Numbered from the stretch's first letter, positions 47,808-56,699 are shown. The stretch: 64,000 bases of DNA from Nocardioides silvaticus (GCF_003160695.1 NZ_QGDD01000001.1:372001-436000); one strand, 5' to 3'. A program made the numbers and translations. The notes: generated by a model not told the origin, from the letters alone.

Positions 47808-49016
47808 TCAGTACGCCGGCTGGCTCGGGTCGATCTGGTTGACCCAGGCGACCACGCCACCGCCCACGTGGACGGCGTCGTCGTACCCGGCGCCCTTCAC
47901 GATCGCCAGCGTCTCCGCCGACCGGACACCGGTCTTGCAGTGCATGACGACCTGGGTGCCGGAGTCGACCGGCGGCAGCTGCGAGAGCGCGTTGCCGTTG
48001 AGGAACTCGCCCTTGGGGATCAGCACCGAGCCGGGGATCTTGTTGATCTCGTACTCGTTGGGCTCGCGCACGTCGACCAGCACGAAGTCGCGGGTGCCCT
48101 CCTCACGCTCCTTGAGCATGTGCTCGAGGGTGGTGACGGAGATCGTCGCGTCGGCGGCCGCGTCGGCAGCCTCCTCGGAGACGGCGCCGCAGAAGTACTC
48201 GTAGTCGATGAGCTCGGTGACGGTCGGGTTCTCGCCGCACAGCGCGCAGTTGGGGTCCTTGCGGACCTTCAGCTTGCGGTACTCCATCTCCAGGGCGTCG
48301 TAGATCATCAGCTTGCCGACGATCGGGTCGCCGATGCCGGCGAGCAGCTTGATCGCCTCGTTGACCTGGATCGAGCCGATGCTGGCGCACAGCACGCCCA
48401 GCACGCCGCCCTCGGCGCAGCTCGGGACCATGCCCGGCGGCGGCGGCTCGGGGTAGAGGCAGCGGTAGCACGGGGCGTCGTCGGCGAGCGTCGGCGCGAA
48501 CACCGAGGCCTGGCCGTCGAAGCGGTAGATCGAGCCCCAGACGTAGGGGATGCCGAGGAAGTACGCCGCGTCGTTGACCAGGTAGCGGGTCGCGAAGTTG
48601 TCGGTGCCGTCGACGATCAGGTCGTAGCCCTTGAAGATCTCGAAGACGTTGTCGTTGTCGAGGCGCTCGCCGTGGACGACCACGTCGACGTAGGGGTTGA
48701 CCTCCGCGATCGACTCCTTGGCGGACTCCGCCTTGGGGCGGTCGATGTCGCTGACGCCGTGGATGACCTGGCGCTGGAGGTTCGACTCGTCGACGGTGTC
48801 GAACTCCACGATGCCGAGCGTGCCGACACCGGCCGCGGCCAGGTACAGCAGCGCCGGGCTGCCGAGGCCGCCCGCGCCGATGACCAGCACCTTGGCGTTC
48901 TTGAGCCGCTTCTGCCCGGCCATGCCCACGTCGGGGATGATCAGGTGGCGGCTGTAACGACGTACCTCGTCGATGGTCAGCTCGGCGGCCGGCTCGACCA
49001 GCGGCGGAAAGCTCAC
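47808..49016 (-). CDS. moeZ: Adenylyltransferase/sulfurtransferase MoeZ
   Basis: A protein of 402 residues. The N-terminal E1-like domain (LTIDEVRRYSRHLIIPDVGMAGQ...VLVIGAGGLGSPALLYLAAAGVGTLGIV) adenylates the C-terminus of a ubiquitin-like sulphur carrier; zinc ligands are CYRC and CALC. The C-terminal rhodanese domain has the persulphide cysteine in VVMHCKTGVRSAETL. MoeZ supplies sulphur for molybdopterin and for CysO/MoaD-type pathways in actinobacteria. GTG 49016 is chosen for the GGAG six bases before it. The divergent TetR gene at 49178 is conserved next to moeZ. Confidence 0.95.
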   Translation of the reverse strand: MSFPPLVEPAAELTIDEVRRYSRHLIIPDVGMAGQKRLKNAKVLVIGAGGLGSPALLYLAAAGVGTLGIVEFDTVDESNLQRQVIHGVSDIDRPKAESAKESIAEVNPYVDVVVHGERLDNDNVFEIFKGYDLIVDGTDNFATRYLVNDAAYFLGIPYVWGSIYRFDGQASVFAPTLADDAPCYRCLYPEPPPPGMVPSCAEGGVLGVLCASIGSIQVNEAIKLLAGIGDPIVGKLMIYDALEMEYRKLKVRKDPNCALCGENPTVTELIDYEYFCGAVSEEAADAAADATISVTTLEHMLKEREEGTRDFVLVDVREPNEYEINKIPGSVLIPKGEFLNGNALSQLPPVDSGTQVVMHCKTGVRSAETLAIVKGAGYDDAVHVGGGVVAWVNQIDPSQPAY

Positions 49017-49177
49017 GGTGTGCTCCTCGTCGGATGGGGGACGCGGACAAGAACGCCTCTCCGGTCCCAAGTGTTCCCCGTCCATGGTTCCTGCCGTGCC
49101 CGAGGACTCCCGACACGTCCCGTCATCCGGACCCCGGGCATCAGCCGTGCCGTGCTACTGGGGAGTAGGCTCGCGCC

Positions 49178-49813
49178 GTGGTCAGCAGGTCGTACGACGT
49201 CGAGGACCCGCGCCGCACGCGCGGGATCCGGTTGCCGCGCCGTGAGCGCCGCGCCCAGTTGCTCGCCTCCGCGCTCGAGGTCTTCGTGGCGCAGGGCTAT
49301 CACGCGGCCGCGATGGACGACATCGCGGAGCGGGCCGGGGTCTCCAAGCCGGTCCTCTACCAGCACTTCCCGGGCAAGCTCGAGCTCTACCTCGCGCTGC
49401 TGGACGAGGCGTGCGACACGATCATCGCCAACTGCAGGGCCGCGCTGGAGTCGACCACCGACAACAAGCAGCGGGTCGCCGCCACCATGGACGCCTTCTA
49501 CGGCTACGTTGCCCACGACGCCGAGGCGTTCCGGCTGGTGTTCGAGTCCGACCTGACCAGCGAGCCCGCGGTCCGCGACCACATCGACCGGGTCACCAAC
49601 GAGTGCGCCGACATGATCACCGAGGTGATCAAGGAGGACACCGGCCTCCCGACTGCCGCGTCGCGGCTGCTGGCCGTGTCGCTGGTGGGCATCGGCCAGG
49701 TCAGCGCGCGCTACTGGCTGGCCGACCCTGGCGGCCTCGACCGCGACCAGGCCGTCGCCCTGGTCTCCGGTCTGGCCTGGCGCGGCATCCGGGGCTATCC
49801 GCTCACCGACTAG
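49178..49813 (+). CDS. TetR-family transcriptional regulator
   Basis: A protein of 211 residues. The TetR helix-turn-helix reads RRAQLLASALEVFVAQGYHAAAMDDIAERAGVSKPVLYQHFPGKLELYLALLDEA. The C-terminal ligand-binding domain has ATMDAFYGYVAHDAEAFRLVFESDLTSEP. Start GTG 49178, preceded by GGGGAGTAGG. It is divergent from moeZ and followed by a DUF3107 gene, an arrangement conserved in actinobacteria. The ligand and target genes are unknown. Confidence 0.9.
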   Translation: MVSRSYDVEDPRRTRGIRLPRRERRAQLLASALEVFVAQGYHAAAMDDIAERAGVSKPVLYQHFPGKLELYLALLDEACDTIIANCRAALESTTDNKQRVAATMDAFYGYVAHDAEAFRLVFESDLTSEPAVRDHIDRVTNECADMITEVIKEDTGLPTAASRLLAVSLVGIGQVSARYWLADPGGLDRDQAVALVSGLAWRGIRGYPLTD

Positions 49814-49866
49814 GCTTTTCGCAGAGGCGGCCCCGAGGTCGCCCGAGCGAGACGAAGGAGAGGGCC

Positions 49867-50088
49867 GTGGAGGTCAAGATCGGCGTGCAGAATGCCGCCC
49901 GCGAGCTGACCGTCGAGACCGACGAGAGCACCGACGCGATCGAGAAGCTCGTGACCGAGGCGATCGCCGGTGGTGGTGTGCTCTCCCTGACCGACACCAA
50001 GGGCCAGCGGACCGTCGTACCTGCCGACAAGCTCGCCTACGTGCACATCGGCCGCAGCGTCGTCGGCCAGGTCGGCTTCCGCTCGTAG
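49867..50088 (+). CDS. DUF3107 family protein
   Basis: A small protein of 73 residues: VEVKIGVQNAARELTVETDEST, then LSLTDTKGQRTVVPADKLAYVHIG and the ending VVGQVGFRS, the DUF3107 pattern. It is likely a small beta-rich ATP-binding-like fold with unknown role. GTG 49867 follows AAGGAGAGGG. It follows the TetR gene by 53 bp; this pairing with a TetR gene and moeZ is widespread in actinobacteria. Confidence 0.88.
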   Translation: MEVKIGVQNAARELTVETDESTDAIEKLVTEAIAGGGVLSLTDTKGQRTVVPADKLAYVHIGRSVVGQVGFRS

Positions 50089-50188
50089 CCGACGAGCTCG
50101 CTCGTGGGGAACTCACGGACCCTTCCCAGACGTTCCTCAGGGAACCCGGGCAGCGTTGCCCGTGAGTTGCCCGTGAGAGGTGAGGGTC

Positions 50189-51001
50189 ATGCTGCAGTTC
50201 CGCTTCGCCGCTGAGAGCGACACCGGACGGGTCCGGGACAACAACGAGGACGCCGGTTTCGCCGGCCCCTACCTGCTGTGCGTGGCCGACGGGGTCGGCG
50301 GCGCCGCCGCCGGCGAGGTGGCATCGGCCACGACGTCGTACGTCGTCAGCGCCCGCGCCCTCGCCCACCCCGGCCGCGACCCGCTGCGGCTGCTCGCCGC
50401 GGCGACCGAGGAGGCGCACCAGCAGCTGGTGCTCGGCGTGGACGCCGACCCGGGGCGGCTCGGCATGGCCACCACGCTGACGGCGATCCTCACCGACGGC
50501 GTCCGCACGGCGCTCGCACACGTCGGCGACTCCCGCGCCTACCTGCTGCGCGACGGCGGGTTCACCCAGCTCAGCCACGACCACACGATGGTGCAGGCGA
50601 TGGTCGACGCCGGCCGGATCACGCCCGCGGAGGCGGCGACCTCGCCACACCGCAACGTCGTGCTCCAAGCCGTCGACGCGCTCAGCAGCCCGACGCCCGA
50701 CCTGCTCTGGCTGGACCTGCGCCCCGGCGACCGGCTGCTCCTCTGCAGCGACGGGGTGAGCGACGTGCTCCACGAGGCGGCGCTGGCGACGATCCTGACC
50801 GTGCCTTCGCTCCGGCTGGCCGCGACCAACCTGGTCCAGGCTGCCCTCGACGGCGGCAGCCGCGACAACGTGACCGCGATCGTCGCCGACGTCGTGGACG
50901 AGCCTGCCGTCATCGGCACGGGGTCGGTTTTCGGAGCGGCCGTCGACATGCGGCGCAACGTCGTCGACCCGACCGCGGTGCGCCCGCTCCGTTCCGCCTG
51001 A
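50189..51001 (+). CDS. PP2C-type serine/threonine protein phosphatase
   Basis: A protein of 270 residues. PP2C motifs: SDTGRVRDNNEDAGF (metal ligand Asp), LCVADGVGGAAAGE, TLTAILTDGVRTALAHVGDSRAYLLRDG, LLLCSDGVSD and GSRDNVTAIV. It dephosphorylates Ser/Thr residues, probably opposing a PknA/B-like kinase. ATG 50189 fits the GAGAGGTGAGGG site better than GTG 50180. The C-terminal region has no extra domain or membrane helix. Confidence 0.9.
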   Translation: MLQFRFAAESDTGRVRDNNEDAGFAGPYLLCVADGVGGAAAGEVASATTSYVVSARALAHPGRDPLRLLAAATEEAHQQLVLGVDADPGRLGMATTLTAILTDGVRTALAHVGDSRAYLLRDGGFTQLSHDHTMVQAMVDAGRITPAEAATSPHRNVVLQAVDALSSPTPDLLWLDLRPGDRLLLCSDGVSDVLHEAALATILTVPSLRLAATNLVQAALDGGSRDNVTAIVADVVDEPAVIGTGSVFGAAVDMRRNVVDPTAVRPLRSA

Positions 51002-51049
51002 GCGGAAAGTCTGGCGCCGACGTCCGTCCTCGGTCCTAGACTGGACGGC

Positions 51050-51388
51050 ATGGGTACAACGTCGTACGAGTACGCGCGCCTCTGGGTGCCGCTCTACGAC
51101 GCCACCACGCTCTCCGTCACCCGCCCGGTCTTCCTCATCGAGGCGGCCGACGGCTTCGAGGGCATCGTCGCTGAGAAGAACACCACCCTCATCGGCATCC
51201 TCAACGACTTCGGCCGTGACGGCTGGCTCATCGACACCACCCCGATCCGCGTCACCGCCCCCTCTCCCGAGTTCCAGCTCCTCATCGACGCCACGCTCGA
51301 CGAGGTCGACGGCGGCTCCCTCAGCGACGCCGACGCCGGCGCCGTCAACGAGTTCGACGTCTACGGCATGCGCCGCCAGCTCGCCTGA
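51050..51388 (+). CDS. Hypothetical protein, mixed alpha/beta
   Basis: A protein of 112 residues: TTSYEYARLWVPLYDATTLSVTRPVFLIEAADGFEGIVAEKN and LIGILNDFGRDGWLIDTT, with the C-terminal DVYGMRRQLA. The EYARLW...GWLID pattern resembles small DUF4177-like proteins (short beta sheet with a helix). No signal or membrane part. It follows the PP2C gene by 48 bp and ends before the tandem inverted repeats. No function can be assigned. Confidence 0.65.
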   Translation: MGTTSYEYARLWVPLYDATTLSVTRPVFLIEAADGFEGIVAEKNTTLIGILNDFGRDGWLIDTTPIRVTAPSPEFQLLIDATLDEVDGGSLSDADAGAVNEFDVYGMRRQLA

Positions 51389-51407
51389 CCCTCGTCGCTC
51401 CCTGTCT

Positions 51408-51597
51408 TATGGGGGGTTGATTCCTGTCTCGTGGCGGGTTGATTCCTGGGTTGTGGCGGGTTGATTCGTGGGTCGTCGCCATCAGCAGCCACAAGAGACG
51501 ACTCGACGCGCCACAAGAGACGACTCGACCCACCACGAGACCCGATTCAACCCACCACGAGACCCGATTCGACCCGCCACGAGGGGGGATTCGACGG
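51408..51597. repeat. About 22-bp tandem repeats in two opposed arrays
   Basis: Left array (51408-51480): about three units of the type GTGGCGGGTTGATTC. Right array (51488-51597): about five units of the inverse type GATTCAACCCACCACGAGAC, with variants. Left units and right units are complementary, so the stretch can form a large cruciform or hairpin. It lies between the convergent hypothetical gene at 51050 and the LigD polymerase gene. Confidence 0.75.
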
Positions 51598-52515
51598 TCA
51601 GTCGGTGGCGAAGAGGTCGCCCTGGTCGTCGACGCGGCGGAGGACGTCGGCCATGCCGAACTGGTCGAGGCCGAGCTCGTCCTCGGCGCCCGCCTCGACC
51701 TCCGCCCAGGTGACGGGGGTGGCGACGGTGGGGCGGTCGCGGCCGCGGAGGGAGTACGGCGCGATGGTGGTCTTCGAGCCGGCGTTCTGGGACCAGTCGA
51801 TGAAGACCTTGCCGCGTCGCTTCGCCTTGGTCATGGTCGCGGTGACCGTCGAGCCGTGGGCCTCGGCCAGCTCCTCGGCGACCTCCTTGGCGACGCTGGT
51901 GACCTCTTCGGACGGCAGGTAGGACGAGAGGTCGGCGTAGAGGTGGAGGCCCTTGCTGCCGCTGGTGACCGGGCGCGCGTCGAGGCCGCGGGCGCTGAGG
52001 GCCTCCCGGGCGTGGAGCGCCACCTGGCAGCACTCGTGCAGGCCGGCCGGCTCACCGGGGTCGAGGTCGACCACGAGCCGGTCGGCACCGAGCGGCTCGC
52101 CGCCCTCGTCGACGGTCCACTGGTGCACGTGGAGCTCGAGGGCGGCCAGGTTGACCATCCACATCAGCGTGGCGAGGTCCTCGACGATGGGGAAGACCAG
52201 GGTGTCGCCGTGCCGGCTGGGACCGCGGGAGCCGGTCGTCGGCACCTCCGCGGTGCGGACCCAGGAGGGCGTGCCCGCGGGCACGTTCTTCTCGAAGAAG
52301 CTCATCGTCTGCACGCCGTGCGGCCACCGGATCCGGGTGACGGGCCGGCCGGCGAGGTGCGGGAGCAGCACGGGCGCGATCCGGGCGTAGTAGTCGAGCA
52401 CCTCGCCCTTCGTCGTACCGGTCGCGGGGTAGAGGACCTTCTGCAGGTTGCTCAGCTTGAGGGTGCGGCCCTCGACGTCGACGTGGACGTCGCCCGCGCT
52501 GCCCGTGGGGCTCAC
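51598..52515 (-). CDS. ligD: LigD-type polymerase (primase-like) domain protein
   Basis: A protein of 305 residues: LSNLQKVLYPATGTTKGEVLDYYARIAPVLLPHLAGRPVTRIRWPHGV, ALELHVHQWTVDEGG, the metal-binding DLDPGEPAG, TSGSKGLHLYADLSS and KRRGKVFIDWSQNAGSKTTIAPYSLRG. This is the LigD polymerase domain, used to fill ends in non-homologous end joining. The ligase domain is a separate gene at 53254-54192; no nuclease (3'-phosphoesterase) domain is seen. GTG 52515 overlaps the stop of the L,D-transpeptidase gene (GTGA). Confidence 0.92.
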   Translation of the reverse strand: MSPTGSAGDVHVDVEGRTLKLSNLQKVLYPATGTTKGEVLDYYARIAPVLLPHLAGRPVTRIRWPHGVQTMSFFEKNVPAGTPSWVRTAEVPTTGSRGPSRHGDTLVFPIVEDLATLMWMVNLAALELHVHQWTVDEGGEPLGADRLVVDLDPGEPAGLHECCQVALHAREALSARGLDARPVTSGSKGLHLYADLSSYLPSEEVTSVAKEVAEELAEAHGSTVTATMTKAKRRGKVFIDWSQNAGSKTTIAPYSLRGRDRPTVATPVTWAEVEAGAEDELGLDQFGMADVLRRVDDQGDLFATD

Positions 52516-53252
52516 CGGCCCACCGCGATCACGGGCACCCGGTCCGGGTCGAGCCGCACCATCAGCGAGCGGATGAAGCGCCGCGGCGCGCTCACGCAGC
52601 CGGCGGTGGCACCACTGCCGTTGACGTGGAGGAAGATCCCGGAGCCGCGGCGCCGCACCTGGTTCTCGTTGAAGTCCAGCACGATCGCCCACTCGTACTG
52701 GTCGCGGTAGTCGAGCAGCCGCTCCGAGGAATTGGCGTCGCCGGCCGGCAGCCACCACCGGAACCCGCCCTGCCGCTTGTTGCGGTAGCGGTTGTAGAAG
52801 TCCGAGGCGTTGTCCTGCACCCAGTAGTCGCCGCGCTTGACCTTCCGGTAGCGGACCGACCAACGGTCGTTCGCACGATGCATGCCGAACGCCGAGACCA
52901 GGCCGTAGGTCCCCAGCGGGGTGGTGCCGGTGCCCTGCCGGCGCTCGCGGCCGACCACGAGCCCGCCGTACCCGATCCGCCCGTCGACCGCGGTCAGCAC
53001 CCGCTTCCAGTCGCCGCCGCGCCGCACCCAGTAGGACACCCGTGCCGCATGCCCGCCGCGGTGGTTGACGGTGACGACCTGCTCGGTGCCCGCCCGCAGC
53101 CGCACCCGGACCCCGCCGAGGGTCACGGTCCGCGCCTGCGGAGCCGCCACCGTCCCGTGCTCGGCCGGGCGCGCCGGAGCAGGACGCGCGCTCGCCTCGC
53201 CCGGCGCGAGCACGAGCCCGGCGAGGAGGACGACCAGGAGCAGACGGGCCAC
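52512..53252 (-). CDS. Secreted L,D-transpeptidase (YkuD) family protein
   Basis: A protein of 246 residues with an N-terminal signal peptide (LLLVVLLAGLVLAPGEASA), a strand-rich region (VTLGGVRVRLRAGTEQVVTVNHRGG), and the YkuD catalytic motif HVNGSGATAGCVSAP with catalytic Cys in GCV. The family forms 3-3 cross-links in peptidoglycan or attaches proteins. It sits inside the NHEJ operon between the LigD polymerase and ligase genes, an unexpected place. Start ATG 53252 is one base from the upstream ligase stop (53254). Confidence 0.85.
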   Translation of the reverse strand: MARLLLVVLLAGLVLAPGEASARPAPARPAEHGTVAAPQARTVTLGGVRVRLRAGTEQVVTVNHRGGHAARVSYWVRRGGDWKRVLTAVDGRIGYGGLVVGRERRQGTGTTPLGTYGLVSAFGMHRANDRWSVRYRKVKRGDYWVQDNASDFYNRYRNKRQGGFRWWLPAGDANSSERLLDYRDQYEWAIVLDFNENQVRRRGSGIFLHVNGSGATAGCVSAPRRFIRSLMVRLDPDRVPVIAVGR

Positions 53253-53253
53253 G

Positions 53254-54192
53254 CTACGAGCCTTGCAGATCGTCGGGGGTCAGGTCACTCCGGACACCCT
53301 GGTACGACGGCTGCCGGAGCCGTTCGTAGCCCGCACCGTGGGTGTCGATGTCGACCACCAGCACCGGCTCGATCCACACCGTCCCCTGCGCGTCGACCCG
53401 CGGCACCTCGTCGGCGAACGGGCTGCCGGCGCGGGTCAGCGGCTCCACCATCGCGGCGAGGACGCGCGACTGCTTGGGTCCGATCCCGCTGCCGACGCGA
53501 CCGCGGTAGAGCAGCCCGTCCGCGGTGGGCTCGCCCACGAGCAGCGCCGCGAGGTGGGTGCCGCCGGTCTGCGGCCGCCACCCGCCGATGACGTACGACG
53601 CGCGGTGGCGGTGCGCGAACTTGAGCCAGTGCTGGCTCCGCTCCCCCGGGCGGTAGCGCGAGTCGAGCCGCTTGCTGACGATGCCCTCCAGCCCCTGCGC
53701 CTTGGTGGCGTCGTGGAGCATCGGGCCGTCGTCGTAGGTGCTCGGGACCTGCCAGCCCGACGGCGCCAGGTCGAGCCCGACCAGGAGCTCGCGGCGCTCG
53801 GACAGCGGACGGCGGGTGAGGTCCTCCCCGTCGAGACGGAGCAGGTCGAACACCATGAACGTGGCCGGCACCCGCTCGGCCAACCGCGCGACCGCGGTCG
53901 CCTTGCGCACGTGGATCCGCTCGGCGAGCACCCGGAAGTCAGGGAGGCCGCGCTCGTTGAGCGCGATGATCTCCCCGTCGACCACGGTGTCGCCCGCCGC
54001 TGCGGGCGGGGTCCGCAGCTCCGGCCAGGCGCCGCTGATGTCGTTGCCGTTGCGGCTGGTGAACCGGACGCCGCCCCCACCACCGCCGTCGACAGCCGCC
54101 AACGCGCGCACGCCGTCCCACTTCACCTCGTGCGCCCAGTCCTCCCCCGTCGGCACGTGGGACCCGGAGGTGGCGAGCATCGGGAGCAGCAT
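53254..54192 (-). CDS. ATP-dependent DNA ligase domain protein (LigD type)
   Basis: A protein of 312 residues. The nucleotidyl-transferase core starts with HEVKWDGVRALAAV, where Lys is the adenylated residue, and continues with RNGNDISGAWPEL, VVDGEIIALNE, FMVFDLLRLDGEDL, EGIVSKRLDSRYRPGERSQHWLKF and the OB-fold (GGTHLAALLVGEPTADGLLYRGRVGSG). It seals ends in non-homologous end joining with the separate polymerase protein and Ku. ATG 54192 overlaps the stop of the LhgO-like gene by one base, with GGGGAGA eight bases upstream. Confidence 0.93.
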   Translation of the reverse strand: MLLPMLATSGSHVPTGEDWAHEVKWDGVRALAAVDGGGGGGVRFTSRNGNDISGAWPELRTPPAAAGDTVVDGEIIALNERGLPDFRVLAERIHVRKATAVARLAERVPATFMVFDLLRLDGEDLTRRPLSERRELLVGLDLAPSGWQVPSTYDDGPMLHDATKAQGLEGIVSKRLDSRYRPGERSQHWLKFAHRHRASYVIGGWRPQTGGTHLAALLVGEPTADGLLYRGRVGSGIGPKQSRVLAAMVEPLTRAGSPFADEVPRVDAQGTVWIEPVLVVDIDTHGAGYERLRQPSYQGVRSDLTPDDLQGS

Positions 54193-55400
54193 CAGGACAT
54201 TCTCCCCATCGCCCCGACGACGTGCTCGGCGATGGCGAGGCTGGACGTGGCGGCGGGCGAGGGCGCGTTGCGCACGCTGGTCACCCCGTCCCGGCTGACG
54301 ACGACGAAGTCGTCGACCAGCGACCCGTCCCGGGCCACCGCCTGCGCCCGCACCCCGGCGCCGGCGCGCACCACGTCCGCCGGCCCGATGTCGGGCACGT
54401 AGCGCCGAGCGGCCCGCAGGTAGGCCCGCTTGGACAGCGACCCGCGCAGCTCGCGGGCCCCGGTGCGCCAGTGGGTGCGCGCCATCCGCCAGAAGCCGGG
54501 ATGGGCGAGCGTGGCCGCCGCGTCGGCGAGGCGGAGGCCGGGGCGCACGTCGTACCCCTCCCGGTCGAGCGCCAGCACCGCGTTCGGGCCGATCTCGAGG
54601 CTGCCGTCCACCCGCCGGGTGAAGTGCACGCCGAGGAACGGGTAGCGCGGGTCCGGCACCGGGTAGACCATGCCGCGCACCAGGTCGCGCTTGGCGTCCG
54701 CGACGCGGAGGTACTCGCCGCGGAACGGCACGATCCGCGGGTCCTCCTGCCCGTCCGCCCGCCGCCCGAGCCGGTCGGCGTGGAGCCCCGCGCACACCAC
54801 GAGGTGGTCGACGTGCTCGACGCCGGCGCCGGTGGCGAGCTGGATCCGGCTGCCGCGGCCGGCGCGGTGGACGTCGGTCACCGCCGTCGAGAGCCGTACG
54901 ACGCCGCCCGCCGACTCGACGTCCCGCGCCAGCTGCCGCGCGACGGCCGGGTAGTCGGTGATCGCGGTGCGGGGCGAGTGGAGCGCCGCGATCCCCCGCG
55001 CGTGCGGCTCCACGTCCTTGATCTCGTCCGGACCGATCCGGCGCAACCCGGGCACCCCGTTGGCGGTCGCCGTGCGCTCGAGGGCGTCGAAGCGCCCCAT
55101 CTCCTCGCGGTCGACGGCGATCACGAGCTTGCCGCACTCGTCGTACGGGAGGTCGTGCTCGCGGCAGAACTCCCGCATCAGCGCGCGACCGCGTGCGCAG
55201 AGCTCGGCCTTGAGGCTGCCCGGGCGGTAGTAGATGCCGGCGTGGACCACCCCGGAGTTGTGCCCGGTCTGGTGGGCGGCGATCCGGTCCTCCTTCTCCA
55301 GGACCACCACGCGGATGTCGGCGAACCGCCGGGTCAGCTCGCGGGCGACGGCCAGGCCGAGGATGCCGCCGCCGACGACGCCCACGGTGTGTCCGTCCAT
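54192..55400 (-). CDS. lhgO: L-2-hydroxyglutarate oxidase-like flavoprotein
   Basis: A protein of 402 residues. The FAD-binding Rossmann motif VGVVGGGILGLAVAREL, VLEKEDRIAAHQTGHNSGVVHAGIYYRPGS, FRGEYLRV and the ending GAGVRAQAV...VVVSRDGVTSVRNAPSPAATSSLAIAEHV match LhgO of the D-amino-acid-oxidase superfamily. It oxidises L-2-hydroxyglutarate to 2-oxoglutarate at the membrane. It is the first gene of the leftward cluster and diverges from ku with 17 bp between the start codons, so the promoters must overlap the coding regions or be very compact. Confidence 0.88.
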   Translation of the reverse strand: MDGHTVGVVGGGILGLAVARELTRRFADIRVVVLEKEDRIAAHQTGHNSGVVHAGIYYRPGSLKAELCARGRALMREFCREHDLPYDECGKLVIAVDREEMGRFDALERTATANGVPGLRRIGPDEIKDVEPHARGIAALHSPRTAITDYPAVARQLARDVESAGGVVRLSTAVTDVHRAGRGSRIQLATGAGVEHVDHLVVCAGLHADRLGRRADGQEDPRIVPFRGEYLRVADAKRDLVRGMVYPVPDPRYPFLGVHFTRRVDGSLEIGPNAVLALDREGYDVRPGLRLADAAATLAHPGFWRMARTHWRTGARELRGSLSKRAYLRAARRYVPDIGPADVVRAGAGVRAQAVARDGSLVDDFVVVSRDGVTSVRNAPSPAATSSLAIAEHVVGAMGRMS

Positions 55401-55417
55401 GGCCGTACCCTGTCATC

Positions 55418-56371
55418 ATGCGTGCGATCTGGAAGGGTGCCGTCTCGTTCGGGCTCGTGAGCGTCCCCGTGAAGCTCTACTCGGCGACCGAAAGCCACGA
55501 CGTGTCGTTCCGGCAGGTCCACGCCAAGGACGGCGGCCGCATCAAGTACCAGCGGGTGTGCTCGATCGACGGCGAGGAGGTCCCCTACGCCGACATCGCG
55601 AAGGGCTACGAGACCGAGGACGGCGAGATGGTCGTCCTCACCGACGACGACATGGCCGCGCTGCCGTCGACGTCGTCGCGCGAGATCGCTGTCGAGAAGT
55701 TCGTGCCCAGTGACCAGATCGACCCGATGCTGTTCGAGAAGTCCTACTACCTCGAGCCCGAGTCGACCGGCGCCAAGCCCTACGCCCTGCTCCGCCAGGC
55801 CCTCCTCGAGGCCGACCGGATGGCCGTCGTCACTGTCGCCCTCCGCCAGCGCACCACCACCGCGGTGCTGCGCGTGCGCGGCGACGTCATCGTCATGCAG
55901 ACGATGATGTGGCCCGACGAGATCCGCACCCCCGACTTCAAGATCGAGACCGGCGAGGTCAAGGAGGCTGAGGTCAAGATGGCGCAGATGCTCGTCGAGA
56001 CCCTGGCCGGCGACTTCGAGCCCGAGGAGTTCGAGGACGACTACGCGGCGGCCGTCGAGGCCGTCGTGAAGGCCAAGATCGAAGGAGGCGAGGTCAAGCG
56101 CACCCCGACCTCCACCAAGACCGGCGGCGAGGTCGTCGACCTGCTCGCCGCCCTCCAGCGCTCCGTCGACGCCGCCAAGACCGCCCGCGGCGAGGACAGC
56201 GGCACCGAGGAGACCGACGAGGCCGAGGAGGCCGAGGAGGCCGCGCCGAAGAAGGCCCCCGCCAGGAAGTCGGCGGCGAAGAAGACCACCACCAAGAAGA
56301 CCCCGGCCAAGAAGACGGCCGCGAAGAAGACCACCGCCAAGAAGGCACCGGCCAAGAAGAAGGCCAGCTGA
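55418..56371 (+). CDS. ku: Ku protein of non-homologous end joining
   Basis: A protein of 317 residues. The Ku core is clear: RAIWKGAVSFGLVSVPVKLYSATESHDVSFRQVHAKDGGRIKYQRVCSIDGEEVPYADIAKGYE, EKSYYLEPE, ALRQRTTTAVLRVRGDVIVMQTMMWPDEIR. After about residue 255 comes an acidic linker (EETDEAEEAEEAA) and a lysine/alanine-rich tail of about 50 residues (KKTTTKKTPAKKTAAKK), like the extended basic tails that let some actinobacterial Ku proteins bind DNA away from ends. It recruits LigD. The gap 56372-56645 after it has no convincing gene. Confidence 0.96.
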   Translation: MRAIWKGAVSFGLVSVPVKLYSATESHDVSFRQVHAKDGGRIKYQRVCSIDGEEVPYADIAKGYETEDGEMVVLTDDDMAALPSTSSREIAVEKFVPSDQIDPMLFEKSYYLEPESTGAKPYALLRQALLEADRMAVVTVALRQRTTTAVLRVRGDVIVMQTMMWPDEIRTPDFKIETGEVKEAEVKMAQMLVETLAGDFEPEEFEDDYAAAVEAVVKAKIEGGEVKRTPTSTKTGGEVVDLLAALQRSVDAAKTARGEDSGTEETDEAEEAEEAAPKKAPARKSAAKKTTTKKTPAKKTAAKKTTAKKAPAKKKAS

Positions 56372-56645
56372 GCGACACGAGCACGACCCACGGCACAGGT
56401 TGACCACTCCGTAGCCGGGTCCGGGGCGGCCCGCACCCGGCCGGAGCGGGAGGGCACGCCGGTGGGGCGTGGATGGGTCTGGCTGCGGCGCCCAGCTCCG
56501 CGGGAGCGCAGCGACCGCGCTGCTGGGGGACGGATGTGGTTGCCCCGCCGGCGTGCCCTCACGCGCAGGCCACCCCGGACCGCCCCTGCCCGAACGCACC
56601 GCCCCGCGCAGCGGAATCCGAGGCATCAAGCCCCGCGCAGCGGTA

Positions 56646-56677
56646 ATGACACCCGCACTGTGACAGTAGTACTGTCA
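56646..56677 (+). promoter_or_regulatory. MerR gene promoter with 17-bp palindromic operator
   Basis: ATGACA (56646-56651), 18 bp, TACTGT (56670-56675); the palindrome TGACAGTAGTACTGTCA (56661-56677) covers the -10. A nearly identical palindrome lies at 60778-60794 upstream of the acyl-CoA dehydrogenase gene. MerR regulators often bind between -35 and -10, so this is the likely autoregulatory operator. The remaining bases of the 328-bp gap after ku hold nothing else recognisable. Confidence 0.8.
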
Positions 56678-56699
56678 TGATGAGGAGAGGAGCGACGCA

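Noticed and set aside
51408..51597. CRISPR array
   Set aside because: Units are contiguous, without unique spacers, and arranged in two inverted sets; no cas gene is near.
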